From: Lentinus brumalis
Taxonomy: Eukaryota; Basidiomycota; Agaricomycetes; Polyporales; Polyporaceae
Assembly: GCA_001792895.1 (NCBI GenBank)
Contig: MARA01000131.1
Location: 1 to 23,877 of the forward strand
Direction of reading: 5' to 3'
Length of the DNA: 23,877 nucleotides
The notes under the pieces were generated by a model. It was not told the origin of the DNA and did not search any database. It worked only from the letters and a program-made list of their open reading frames with translations. This document shows positions 8,601 to 16,855 of this stretch, one piece after another. Numbering within the stretch: position 1 is the stretch's first letter; every line of letters begins with the position of its first letter. A program made the translations under genes and the position numbers.

Positions 8601-10038
8601 CAGACGGCGTTACCTTTGTCGGAGTCGTGCGCGATGCGCAGGCGCAGACGTCCCCGCAATGCTTCACTCTAGTCAGCGTGCGTACACTTATCAGCAATGC
8701 ATACCGCACTGGGAACATACCGGCCATCCACCGTCCCGTCCAAGACTCGAGTCCTCGACGAACCGTCTGCACGGCACGCCCGAAAGGCTGAGTTTGTCCA
8801 CGGCGTCCCATCAAGGGTCCTGCTGCAGCACCGGCAGCCGATGCGACCTAGAACGAGCCCGCGGCCGTCCGAGTCAGAACTCTCGAAGACGATGCTCGAT
8901 ACGAGACGGAGCGCTCACCTTGAGAGGTCGCGACATGCACGGCGCCGTCCGAGGTCTTCCATGTGCGAATCGCAAGCCTCCATCAGCAACCAGCTACGCG
9001 GTACCGTGAGCAAGCGACCAAACACTCGGAAACGAACACGAGCGAACGTACGTTGCTCGACTATCGGCTCCCGGGCCCCCGCACGCCATCCTCTTGACTC
9101 CACCTCTATTCCAACCTGCAGCTCGCCGGAAGCCCTCTCTCGACCGCCTCTTGCTTTCCGCTATCCGTCGCCAGCTTGCTGGACAGAAGAGTGCCGAGGA
9201 GGTTGGCGACTCCGTAGCTGCACGAGCTGGCGAGGTGAGTATGTCTTCAGAGCGGCAGATCAGGATACGGGCTGACTCGGACAGAGCCCTCGTGCTCATT
9301 CAGACTCCCGTCCCTGTCCAGAAGGGTGCGTCAGGCTTTCCCGCATAGCGTGCTCGACGAACGAGGCACTCACCGACTGATTGTGCTTCTGCAGCCTTCT
9401 CGACGCTGCGTCTCTCTCGACGGCGCGGTGCGTTTCCTTGTTCACTGGAAACGCCTCCGGACATCCTCTGACCTTCGTGATAGAGTGCCCTGCGTCTGGA
9501 AGGCCGTCTAGACAGTTGGTGAGTCTCCAGAAGGGCCGAAGTCCTGTATAGCACTCACCGAGTTCTTGCCAGCGTCGAGGTCCGTCTACAAGACGTCTGA
9601 GAGCGAGAGCGGGTACGTCAGTTCCCCGCTCGTGCCGGCAGATCACTGACGTTCCGAGGTCTTCGCATCCCACAGAGATCGGAAGAACGAGATATATTGC
9701 GCGTTCGCTCAGGACCATTACAAACCTAGTGATTACTGTAGCGTAGACATACCTGTACCACCGCTCTCCGGGTTCGCGTGTAGGACGGGCCGGAGGCCGT
9801 GGAATGGCGACGGACTCGTGGATGTGCGGGGGCCGTGCAGGATGCACCGGGAGAGCGGCGCACGCTGCTGGATTGGGCACGAAGGCGGCGGGGCCGTGTC
9901 CCGACGACGTCTCAGACGTGTCGGGGTGCCATGACGTGTGTGGGCTGTTCAGTGGACCACTGGATGCGGGGCGCGAGGGCGCGACGGTTCTGCGCTCGAC
10001 GTCTCGTCGGGACGTTGCTTGCTTCTAGCGCGTCTTGA
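8600..10038 (+). repeat. Nested repeat R1, unit 1
   Basis: This is a degenerate direct repeat of R2 (10215-11754). Shared landmarks in the same order are: (G)GTGTCACCTTTGTCG, GCGCAGGCGCA[AG]ACGTCCC, CATCAAGGG...CTGCTGCAGCACCG, GGAGCGCTCACC, GTGAGCAA[AG]CG[AG]CCAAACAC, GCACTCACCGAGTTC, AGATATATTGCGCG and GCTTCTAGCGC. Alignable pieces are interrupted by indels, so this duplication is much older than the 9.7-kb array. Confidence 0.72.
8603..9934 (+). pseudogene. R1 micro-exon gene, unit 1 copy, probably broken
   Basis: Candidate exons on the plus strand: a long first exon ending at 9005 before a GTGAGC donor; exon 2 from 9122; then short exons, ending with 9573-9612 and 9676-9934 separated by a 63-nt intron (GTACGT donor, ACTGACG branch, CCCACAG acceptor). 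The last two exons read SVYKTSESES, then GDRKNEIYCAFAQDHY, then VDIPV. Exon 1 contains CAGADVPAMLHSSQR. Compared with unit 2, exon 2 has one extra base and exon 3 one fewer, so the chain is out of frame here. In both units exon 5 has one base more than is needed to enter exon 6 in the conserved frame. No family recognised. The splice sites were chosen by eye. Confidence 0.35.
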
Positions 10039-10212
10039 TTCGACCTTCCAAGGCGGCGGTCTAGACGGTGCGACCCTGCTATTTCCGGGGTGGCCGTGCG
10101 AGTCGCTCAGAGCAGCATGCCGGCACTGGAGGACCCGCGGAGTCCTCGCAGAAGTGTCTGCAGAACGCGTACGTAAACTGTTGATATGGTTCAGTAGGTG
10201 TGAACGGAGATA

Positions 10213-11365
10213 ATGAAAATGGTGTCACCTTTGTCGAGGTCGTGCAAGATCGTGTTTCCATGCGCAGGCGCAAACGTCCCGGCAACGCTGCGCTCATGTC
10301 AGCGTTGCAGCATTCGTGCGCACGCTCGATCAGCAGAGCATACCCGCTGGAACATCCCCACCGTCCAAGGCCGCATCTGAGACTCGAGTCTCGACGACCC
10401 ATCTGCACGGCATATCGGCGAGCTCCATTCAAGTTCTTTGCCATCAAGGGCTCTGCTGCAGCACCGCGACAATACAACCTGAACCAAACCGTCGTCATCA
10501 GAAGTCTCGAAAGCGAGAAAGATTGCACAGACGGAGCGCTCACCGTCAAATTAGCCCGATTCACGACATGCGGACCGCGCTTCCTTCCATTGATACTCCC
10601 GCCCTGGATATCCATCAGCCGTCGGGGCGGACGCTGCGCGAATCAGAGAGCGTGAGCAAACGGCCAAACACACCGAAACCGTGGCGACGATTCTGATTCC
10701 TGGGTACTTACTTGAGTACTCGCAGGCTCTCTCCGCGCCCCCACGTCGTCGTGACTCTGCTCCTTCCCATTCGGCAGCTGGTCAGCAACGTGTCCCCCGT
10801 CGGCGTCGACCTCGCTCTGCACGTCCGCCTGCCCTGCCCCGTGCCGCCATCGTACACCGCAAGACGCGTGCCCACTGCGAACGAGTGCGAGGACGTCGTG
10901 AGTGAGGTGCGTCGTCGACACGATGGCCTGGGCCCTGGCTGACAGCGTCGACGTCTCCAGCGTGAACGCGAGCACTCGCTGCTCGAAGAGGTACGTCAGG
11001 TTATCGTACTTGGCGTCTTCGGAGTACGACGACTCACGCTATCCTTCTGCAGGTTCCTAACCCTGTATCTTCTGACTTGTGCATGCGAGCCGTGCGTCCC
11101 TACATCTGCGACGCGCTTGCAGCTCAACTCACATCTTCGTTTCGCAGCGCGCCGTGTCTGGAGAAGACGGCTGTATGCTCGGTGAGTCTGATAATCATCG
11201 TGAGCACGCTGGCACTCACCGAGTTCTCGCCAGCGTCAGGGTCCGTCTGCACGACGTGTGAACGCGGGTACGTCGTCAGCCTGTCCGTTCCCCGACCAAT
11301 CGCTGACTCCCGGCGTGTTCTCACTCAACAGGCATCAAGGGAACAAGATATATTGCGCGTACTGA
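10213..11365 (+). pseudogene. R2 micro-exon gene, unit 1 copy (one-base loss)
   Basis: Same exon chain as the in-frame copy at 19965-21118: first exon to 10651, then 10726-10897, 10946-10990, 11053-11091, 11148-11181, 11234-11267 and 11332-11365. In unit 1 the first exon has CATACCCGCTGG where unit 2 has CATACCCCGCTGG. The frame from the ATG at 10213 is therefore lost near 10345, although the rest remains in frame. As the difference is one C in a C run, a consensus error is as likely as a mutation. Function unknown. Confidence 0.35.
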
Positions 11366-11754
11366 CCATAACAGGTGTAGCAGTACAGTAGTGTAGTAGA
11401 CGTACCGGTATTCGGCTTCGCCGTTCTCTGGCCTTGCGTGCAGGACAGGCGGACGTCGCGGCGGCGTGGTGCAGATCAGTGACGAGCAGCAGGACGTCGC
11501 TGGGCTCCGGGATGGGGAGAGCGACGTGGAGGGCGTCCACGGACGGCGGTACGCCGTGCGAAGGCGGGCAGGAAGGCGGAGGCCCCTGGCGACGTCTCAG
11601 ACGTCGTCCTTCTCGCTGGAAAGGTCGCTGAGTGCGGTATTGAGGAGTGCCGTCGCGCGTCCTTGGCGTTGAGTGGGCCGCTAGGCCCGAGCGAGTGGCG
11701 GCACTCCAGTCGTCGTGGCACGCCGCGGTGTGTCGTGCTTCTAGCGCATCTGTG
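10215..11754 (+). repeat. Nested repeat R2, unit 1
   Basis: Second member of the older internal duplication. It runs from GGTGTCACCTTTGTCG to GCTTCTAGCGCATCTG and aligns in order with R1. R1 and R2 differ greatly from each other, whereas R2 of unit 1 and R2 of unit 2 differ by a single base that I can find. The internal duplication therefore predates the array. Confidence 0.7.
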
Positions 11755-12067
11755 AGCTTCTTACCGCGGGCACAGACGGCTTGCCGTCGTGAGAGGGTCT
11801 GAGAGCGCGCCTGCTGTCTTGAGCGATGGGCCGCGGGAATTGTGCGTTGCCTTGTGCGACGGAGAAGTCAATTCCTCGGCCGCAAATGGCTGGATGAACG
11901 CTTCTGTAGCACTTACCCATCTCGTATTTCGTGCTATTGATCCGGATTAGTGCTCGGTAGTGCTTGTCGGTTGGTGCTCGTTGAGTTGCGGTGGGCGGAG
12001 CTGGGTCGAGTCTGTAGGCGCCCATGAAAAGCAATGAGAACGGCGTAGCAGCGACCTCGTGGAATCG
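11741..12067 (-). CDS. Weak minus-strand candidate exons, unit 1
   Basis: On the minus strand the frame from 12067 to the stop at 11741 is open. It contains a stretch reading like protein (DKHYRALIRINSTKYEMG) that ends at a strong donor GG|GTAAGT. A 66-nt intron (11851-11916, TTGAC branch-like site, CACAAG acceptor) is a multiple of three, so the frame continues with or without splicing. An acceptor-like CTTCGTAG precedes 12067. No start codon or upstream exon could be joined with confidence; another GTAAG donor lies at about 12173 in an incompatible phase. The sequence is identical in unit 2. No family is recognised, and the candidate may be chance. Confidence 0.22.
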   Translation of the reverse strand, partial: RFHEVAATPFSLLFMGAYRLDPAPPTATQRAPTDKHYRALIRINSTKYEMGKCYRSVHPAICGRGIDFSVAQGNAQFPRPIAQDSRRALRPSHDGKPSVPAVRSSQMR

Positions 12068-13016
12068 CTACGAAGACGTTAACGTTCGTCGTAGAAGTGT
12101 TGATAGACCCTATAGCTAGAGTATCAGCATGTTTTCTTAGATAAAGACCGGGATAATGAGATTTTTCTTACCTGGATGGACTAGATTGCGGCAGGGAATC
12201 GCCGTGCGAGGGCGACGGAGAGCGAAGACGTTCACGAGCGTCCTTCAGTGACGTCGAGCAACTGTTCGAGCGCGGCGTTATGTTGATACAAAGGTGGGCT
12301 GATGCATTACTGGCAGGGCGAGGGCGTGCGCAGGCTTGAAGGTTGAACACTGCTGGGGGAAGAGAAGCAAACGACGAGGGCAAGGGGCGTATTGTACGTG
12401 GACAAGGGAATAGGATCTGGCGACGCCTACAGTCAAGACACACCCGCGGACGTTGTTGCGGGTTGACCTGGACTCGGTGCTCAAGCCGGTCGCCCGACCT
12501 TGGGAGCTAGAGGCGGGCAGAGAGAGAGACCCATCGCGACGGGATTGGATGCGAGTGGGGACGAGGGAAGCACTGCGAAAAGAGTAGTAGAACATACTGT
12601 ATGCCCTGTGCCCGTACCCAGAATCTGCTCGTTGACCTATCACAGCAACACTCCGGCAGCCTTGAGGCCTTGACCAACGGAGGCTGGCGGGAAGGGAGTT
12701 TGGAGCGCGTAGCAGAGAGCGGACGAGGGGAGCACACAGAGGGGGGCGGAGCGATCCAAGGGGAGGGACATGCAAGGGCGAGAGCGCATGCAAGGACGCA
12801 CGAGCGAAGTCGGAGGGGGCTTGACAGCGGCGGTCGGACGAGAGGGCAGAGAGGGTTGAGAGCGGCGCGAGGGCGAGAGACGAGGGCGAGCAAACAAGGA
12901 GCAACAGCGAGTGCCCGGGCAGACAGCAGCCAAGGCAGACAGCAGCCAGTGCAGCCAAGTCGCGTCGCGGTGACGCAACGTTCGCGGGCGCCTGGCACCG
13001 CGATCGACGCTCGGCG
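12068..13016. other. Unit tail, strongly purine-rich on the plus strand
   Basis: No supported gene. From about 12640 to 12910 the plus strand is dominated by G and A (GAGAGCGGACGAGGGG type). This makes long Ser/Leu/Pro/Arg-rich open frames on the minus strand. Those frames change register between unit 1 and unit 2 through G-run indels (near 12355 and 12740), so they are not coding. A 15-bp direct repeat GGCAGACAGCAGCCA occurs twice (12918-12932 and 12934-12948). The region leads directly into the gene A promoter of unit 2. Confidence 0.5.
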
Positions 13017-13274
13017 ATCACCGAGGATCGGGGTGGTCTCGGTGAGCATCTTGCTGCCTAGATGGTCGTGGACAGCACAACAGCGAGTGTGCACCGCTCG
13101 GAGAGGTGAATGCGGCTAACAGACAATAGATTGGCGGAGCCTATTTCGATAAGTCACTGACCCGATAATTGCAGGGTTAGCGAGTACTTAACTTGCCAGT
13201 CCGGGACGGGATCCATCACTTGCCCTCCTCCTGCCCCTCGCGTCAGCATCCTGTTGTTCTGCACTAGCTCGCCC

Positions 13275-13284
13275 TACATATACC
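13275..13284 (+). promoter_or_regulatory. TATA box of gene A copy 2
   Basis: TACATATACC, 110 bp upstream of the gene A start, followed by CCGTCTCGTCC. The same element precedes copies 1 and 3, which supports function by conservation despite divergence of the surrounding leader. Confidence 0.6.
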
Positions 13285-13319
13285 CCGTCTCGTCCGAACA
13301 CACACCCACTGTCCCCGCC

Positions 13320-13397
13320 ATGTTCTGCGGCTTCTCTCGCTACACGACGTTGGCCACCCATCCAAGCCTCTGCCCTCACCCAGCCACACCCCGATGA
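13320..13397 (+). promoter_or_regulatory. Upstream ORF overlapping the gene A start
   Basis: An ATG at 13320 in the gene A leader (gccATGtt context) opens a 25-codon frame (MFCGFSRYTTLATHPSLCPH to its middle). Its TGA at 13395-13397 overlaps the gene A ATG as ATGA. If the leader begins near the TATA box, scanning ribosomes would meet this frame first, and gene A translation would need leaky scanning or reinitiation. The ATG is absent in copy 1. In copy 3 a one-base loss near 23129 makes it read past the start. Confidence 0.45.
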
Positions 13398-14197
13398 CGG
13401 AATGCGACTACTCCCCGGACGCCATCGAGCGTTACCAAGCCAAAATGAAGGGAGTTGGGAAGTGGGCGACCGAGCAAAGGTATCACGCTCCCACATATTC
13501 CAACCCCTTCCTCCCCGAGGACCAGGCGTCCTCCTCTCGCCCGGCTGCCCGCACCCCCGCCCGGCAAGAGACATACCCCCAGCCAGCACCTCGGCACCAC
13601 GACCGTCCGCAGCCCACCCGCTCCCGGACTCTGCCCGCCGCCGCTGCGAGCCCACCGCCAGGGCACACCTCGCGAGCGTACGCCTACGCCGCCCAGCCCG
13701 ACCCGCGCGCACCACGCCCCTCATCTTCATCACGCAACCGCACAGGTTCGCAGCCTCCAGCAGGCCGCTACCCATACCCGACCCCTGTGGCTCCCGGCGC
13801 ACATCAAGCCGTCCCGCGGACATCTCCGGCGGGCTACCCGCCACCGCCGCCCGGGACGCGCCAGGTCGTGATGGAGTACAAGTACGTGCCCGGGCAGGCG
13901 ATCAAGCTCCCGCCGCCGCGCAAGGGCGAGCAGTACATCATCGCCCCGCCCAAGGGCGGCCGCCTCGAGGTCGTGAGCGACTCGCGCAAGTCGTCGTCGT
14001 CGCACACGCGCACGATGTCGCACTCGCACAGCAGCGGGAGCCGCAGCAAGGGCAGCAGCCCGACGAAGACGAGCGCAGACCCGCTCTTCAAGCGGCTTCT
14101 CACGAACCTGACCCCGAAGATCGAGTGGGGCGACGGCCGCTCGGGTGGACGCTCCGTGAGGCGGGATAGCAGCAGGCGGCGCTCGGCGTCCCGGTGA
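13394..14197 (+). CDS. Gene A copy 2: disordered Ser/Pro-rich protein, unknown function
   Basis: 267 residues, the reference copy. Residues 1-43 form a conserved-looking N-terminus (DYSPDAIERY, KGVGKW, NPFLPED). Residues 44-155 are low complexity, rich in Pro, Ala, Arg and Ser, with a Tyr/Ala stretch near 95-100. Residues 157-195 look ordered (VVMEYKYVPGQAIKLPPP, then GEQYIIAPPKGGRLEVV). Residues 196-227 are a Ser/His/Lys tract that could be phosphorylated. Residues 229-267 end in PLFKRLLTNLTPKIEWGDG and an Arg/Ser tail. No signal peptide, membrane segment or catalytic motif is seen, so a nuclear or cytosolic disordered protein is plausible. One exon, TATA box 110 bp upstream, an overlapping upstream ORF. 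The start is chosen because the first three codons and the reading frame agree in all three copies. Confidence 0.78.
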   Translation: MTECDYSPDAIERYQAKMKGVGKWATEQRYHAPTYSNPFLPEDQASSSRPAARTPARQETYPQPAPRHHDRPQPTRSRTLPAAAASPPPGHTSRAYAYAAQPDPRAPRPSSSSRNRTGSQPPAGRYPYPTPVAPGAHQAVPRTSPAGYPPPPPGTRQVVMEYKYVPGQAIKLPPPRKGEQYIIAPPKGGRLEVVSDSRKSSSSHTRTMSHSHSSGSRSKGSSPTKTSADPLFKRLLTNLTPKIEWGDGRSGGRSVRRDSSRRRSASR

Positions 14198-15835
14198 CGG
14201 CCACCGCGTCTTCCGCTGCGCCCTTGTTTCCTCCGTTCCGTGCCCCGACGACCCGCTGTCCGAACTGCGGGGCTTCCCATGTCTATTCTCTCACATTATG
14301 CTTCGGAGGGTTCCTCCATGGACGCTGCTTCCTTCATCTCCGCCTCTTCTCCCCTGCGCGCTGTACACTTTCCTTAATTCTTCCACCGTGCTCTTCCTCC
14401 TTTCCCGTGATTGCGCTTCCGGAATTCCCGCATGACGCTCGAACCCTCGCTCGATATCGCATAGATAATCGTAATGTTCCCCCGGGCGCATACCCGCACT
14501 GTACTTTTATCATCTCGCACGACTCAACCCGGATCCTCCATGTCCCGTCTCCGTTTCTGTTGTCTGTAGCCCGCTGTAGCAGGTTATAGTCGTAGCTAGA
14601 CACACGACTTGTCACGTTGCATTAGAGATACGATTGGAATGAATACTATCACGATCACCGCCCGAAGTCCGGCTGCGTGATGGCTGTAGAGTACACAGCG
14701 GAGGTCTGGACCCGTCGCCGCGGACCGCGGTTGGTAGCCTCGAGGCGAGATCGCATCTCGCATCTCGCGCTAACCGCATGCGCGTTCCTGCCACGGAAAC
14801 AAACAGTTCGTTATACAGTTCCAGAGGGGATATAGTGTAGAGAGGGTTGCAAAGTGTGTATAGTGGATGGGTACAGCAAGGACACGCGAGTTCAGGGGGA
14901 GGGTCTCCTGGAACATGTCAGGAATTCAAATATATTGTCTCGGCCTCGCATCTCTGGCTGCTGTCCTACTGCTGTCTCTGTCTATCTGTGCTACTGCTCC
15001 TCTGCGCTGCTCGAGCCTCGGAGGGCGGGGACGCTGCAGGAGAGGGCGGGGAGAGGCTTGGGTGGCAGGCCTTCGAGCTTCGAGTCGGACTTGATCGCAA
15101 CTTAGATGGACCCTGACTGTGGGCTTCCCGCTAGAAGAGCGATCTGGATGAGGAATCTCGCCGTTCTCAGGCTCTCTCCCCTCCGCTCTGCTGCTCTGGC
15201 ATGCAGTACTGGGATCCTGTCAAATAAGTACTACTTATGTGTGTTCTGCACCACAATGCAGCACTTCCTGTGTGCAGACATATCTGAGAGGTCAGTATGG
15301 CCTCCTGCGTGCTGCAACCAGCCTGGAACGTCTGCGAGCGGATCAGAAGGCGGAAGATTTAAGGAAGTGGACCCTGACAGGCACTGTGAGCTGCTGGGAA
15401 CACATGCCCGCTGCCAACAGTACGACCCATCCTGACTGCAGTGCGTCTCCCCAGCCTATCTCATGGCTGCTCCAGCTCTCTCTAGGACATATATTGTGCT
15501 CTTCAAGCTGGTAATTTGACCGAGGACTGCGAGGACAGTACAGACAGCCATGTGCGATCAGGAACTCCGATCAGTGGACCCTGAAGTTCTCCAGCGCTCC
15601 GTCCGAAGCCTGCCATATTGCTATGGCATTCGGCCCCCCGGCATCACAGACCCGCCAGGAACACGGCCTCTCAATATGCCTCTAATGGTCTGCCAGGATG
15701 CACGCATGCCGATGCGAGCTACCCTCGGCGGCGCCGCGGCTGGCTGAATAAGGAAATCGGATTACCATAACGGACTGCCCGACCCCGCCGCGGCCTTCGA
15801 CCCTCCAGCCCAGCGAAAACACTGCACAGAAATCG
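14198..15835. other. Gene A to gene B intergenic stretch (unit 2)
   Basis: Homologous to 4594-6200, with numerous small differences. The first 300 bases probably hold the gene A 3' UTR. The middle shows CT-rich tracts and recurrent TGGACCCTGA words (about 15107, 15369 and 15575). The last 280 bases before gene B are the best conserved between units (about four substitutions and one indel in 220 bases around 15550-15770) and likely carry the gene B promoter and leader. No TATA box is obvious for gene B. Confidence 0.5.
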
Positions 15836-16855
15836 ATGACATTCCCACCAGCACGGCTCGCTAGCGATGCTCGACATATCTACATGCACACGATCCTAGT
15901 TGCGACAGACCTGCCTCCTCTCCCCACTGCCTTGCCTCCAGTCAGATCTCATTTCGATATCGCGCCGCGCACCGGCCTCCAGTTCGTCTACTTCGACCTC
16001 CAGCATCCCACCGCTGAGAACCGCCCCAAGCTCAAGAAATCTGACCGCGACGTTGTGCGCGAGGAGCTGCGTGCCGAGTGGAACCAGGAGCTCAGTGAGT
16101 ACCGCGTTGATATCCTCGAGGACGCCGGCAGCAATACTGACCTTCCATTCCCCGCGTCAGGGACACTCACCGGCGTTCCAGACGCCTCGCTGTGGTGGAC
16201 GACGCGGACGTTCTCCGAGCGCGTCGTGTGGAAGCTCGGCTACACATGGGCTGGGTGGCCCGCCCACATCCCCTTCGACAACCTCAGCTATATACCCGGC
16301 GGCGACAAGCCGCTCGAAGAGCTCAAGCAGCTCTGGAAGTCCGGTGAGCTCAGGCTCGTCCGTGCCACCGAGGACGAGCGCGAACGCGCTCTCTACGACC
16401 CCGAGAGCGTCATCCCGAATGCGCGCCCCGAGCCTGCCGCCACTCCGCGCTCCTTCGCCGTCTACCGCAGGGCAGCAGCCCAGCTCCGCGAGCTCTCCCG
16501 CGCGATCCCTCCCCCACCTCCACGTCCTCAGCCTGTCGAGCGCGTTATGCACCCTCTTAGTGACCTCAGGTCCGTCTTCGTCCTCCCGCTCGACGACAGC
16601 AGCACTGCCGCCAAGCCGTCCCGCCGTCAGCGGAGCGACATCAACCTCCCCCGAGCCCGCCCGGTGACGAACCGCAAGCCGAAGCACCCGAAGCGTGGGC
16701 CGCACACTGCGCTGACATTCGTCGGCGCCGCTTCCGGGTTCCAGAGCCGCTACGTGTTCTCCGACGACCGGCTCGAGCAGCATCTTGCCGTGGACGAGCA
16801 TGAGGAGGCGGAGGTGGAGGAGATCGAGTCTGCCGACGACGCAGATTGGGTTTGA
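15836..16855 (+). CDS. Gene B copy 2: unknown-function protein with optional 66-nt intron
   Basis: Open for 339 codons. A probable intron at 16095-16160 (GTGAGT donor, AATACTGACC branch site, GCGTCAG acceptor) is 22 codons long, so the frame is kept either way; spliced length is about 317. The equivalent segment in copy 1 carries a stop, which favours splicing. The start is uncertain: the Met at residue 17 (MHTILVATDLPP) is usable in both units, whereas the first ATG is not. Residues 36-55 (VRSHFDIAPRTGLQFVYFDL), 119-150 (LWWTTRTF, WKLGYTWAGWP, IPFDNLS) and 155-180 (GG, then LEELKQLWKSGELRLVRA) look globular. Pro-rich (224-235) and basic (278-289) segments and an acidic tail (319-337) follow. 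I recognise no named domain. It is the only intact copy here. Confidence 0.72.
   Translation: MTFPPARLASDARHIYMHTILVATDLPPLPTALPPVRSHFDIAPRTGLQFVYFDLQHPTAENRPKLKKSDRDVVREELRAEWNQELSEYRVDILEDAGSNTDLPFPASGTLTGVPDASLWWTTRTFSERVVWKLGYTWAGWPAHIPFDNLSYIPGGDKPLEELKQLWKSGELRLVRATEDERERALYDPESVIPNARPEPAATPRSFAVYRRAAAQLRELSRAIPPPPPRPQPVERVMHPLSDLRSVFVLPLDDSSTAAKPSRRQRSDINLPRARPVTNRKPKHPKRGPHTALTFVGAASGFQSRYVFSDDRLEQHLAVDEHEEAEVEEIESADDADWV

Larger units (their letters stand above)
3346..13016 (+). repeat. Tandem segmental unit 1 (about 9.67 kb)
   Basis: This is the first of at least two full head-to-tail copies. Order within the unit: TATA box, gene A, long gap, gene B, degenerate stretch, nested repeats R1 and R2, purine-rich tail. 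Its start aligns with 13017 and 22768. Its first part (3346 to about 8690) differs from unit 2 by many substitutions and indels. Its remainder is nearly identical to unit 2. It carries the disrupted gene B and a locally shifted gene A. Confidence 0.93.
8690..14131. repeat. 5.44-kb near-identical block, copy 1 (pairs with 18437-23877)
   Basis: This spans the tail of unit 1 and the head of unit 2. Read against 18437-23877, the differences I found are nearly all one-base indels in homopolymers (near 9105, 9327, 9968, 10345, 12355, 12740 and 13376) plus one 3-base indel near 9418. By contrast, just upstream (8000-8690 versus 17700-18436) the copies differ every few bases. The change at 8690 is abrupt. 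Confidence 0.85.

Noticed and set aside
9296..9880. 194-codon minus-strand frame opposite R1
   Set aside because: It is opposite the better-supported plus-strand exons, and its counterpart in unit 2 is split by a one-base indel. Some minus-strand splice-like signals are present, so this is a preference and not proof.
8603..9934. R1 gene as a KDZ-type or zinc-ribbon transposon protein, suggested by Cys residues in the R2 exon SVCTTC
   Set aside because: The Cys residues are not conserved in R1, and no catalytic motif of any transposase family is visible.
3346..13016. Unit as an LTR retrotransposon or other autonomous mobile element
   Set aside because: No LTRs, terminal inverted repeats, integrase, reverse transcriptase or transposase were seen; the copies abut directly without target duplications.
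12278..13021. Long minus-strand open frames (about 250 codons) in the unit tail, repeated at 22060-22845
   Set aside because: They are a by-product of the purine-rich plus strand, and the register changes between units through G-run indels. The predicted proteins differ over most of their length.
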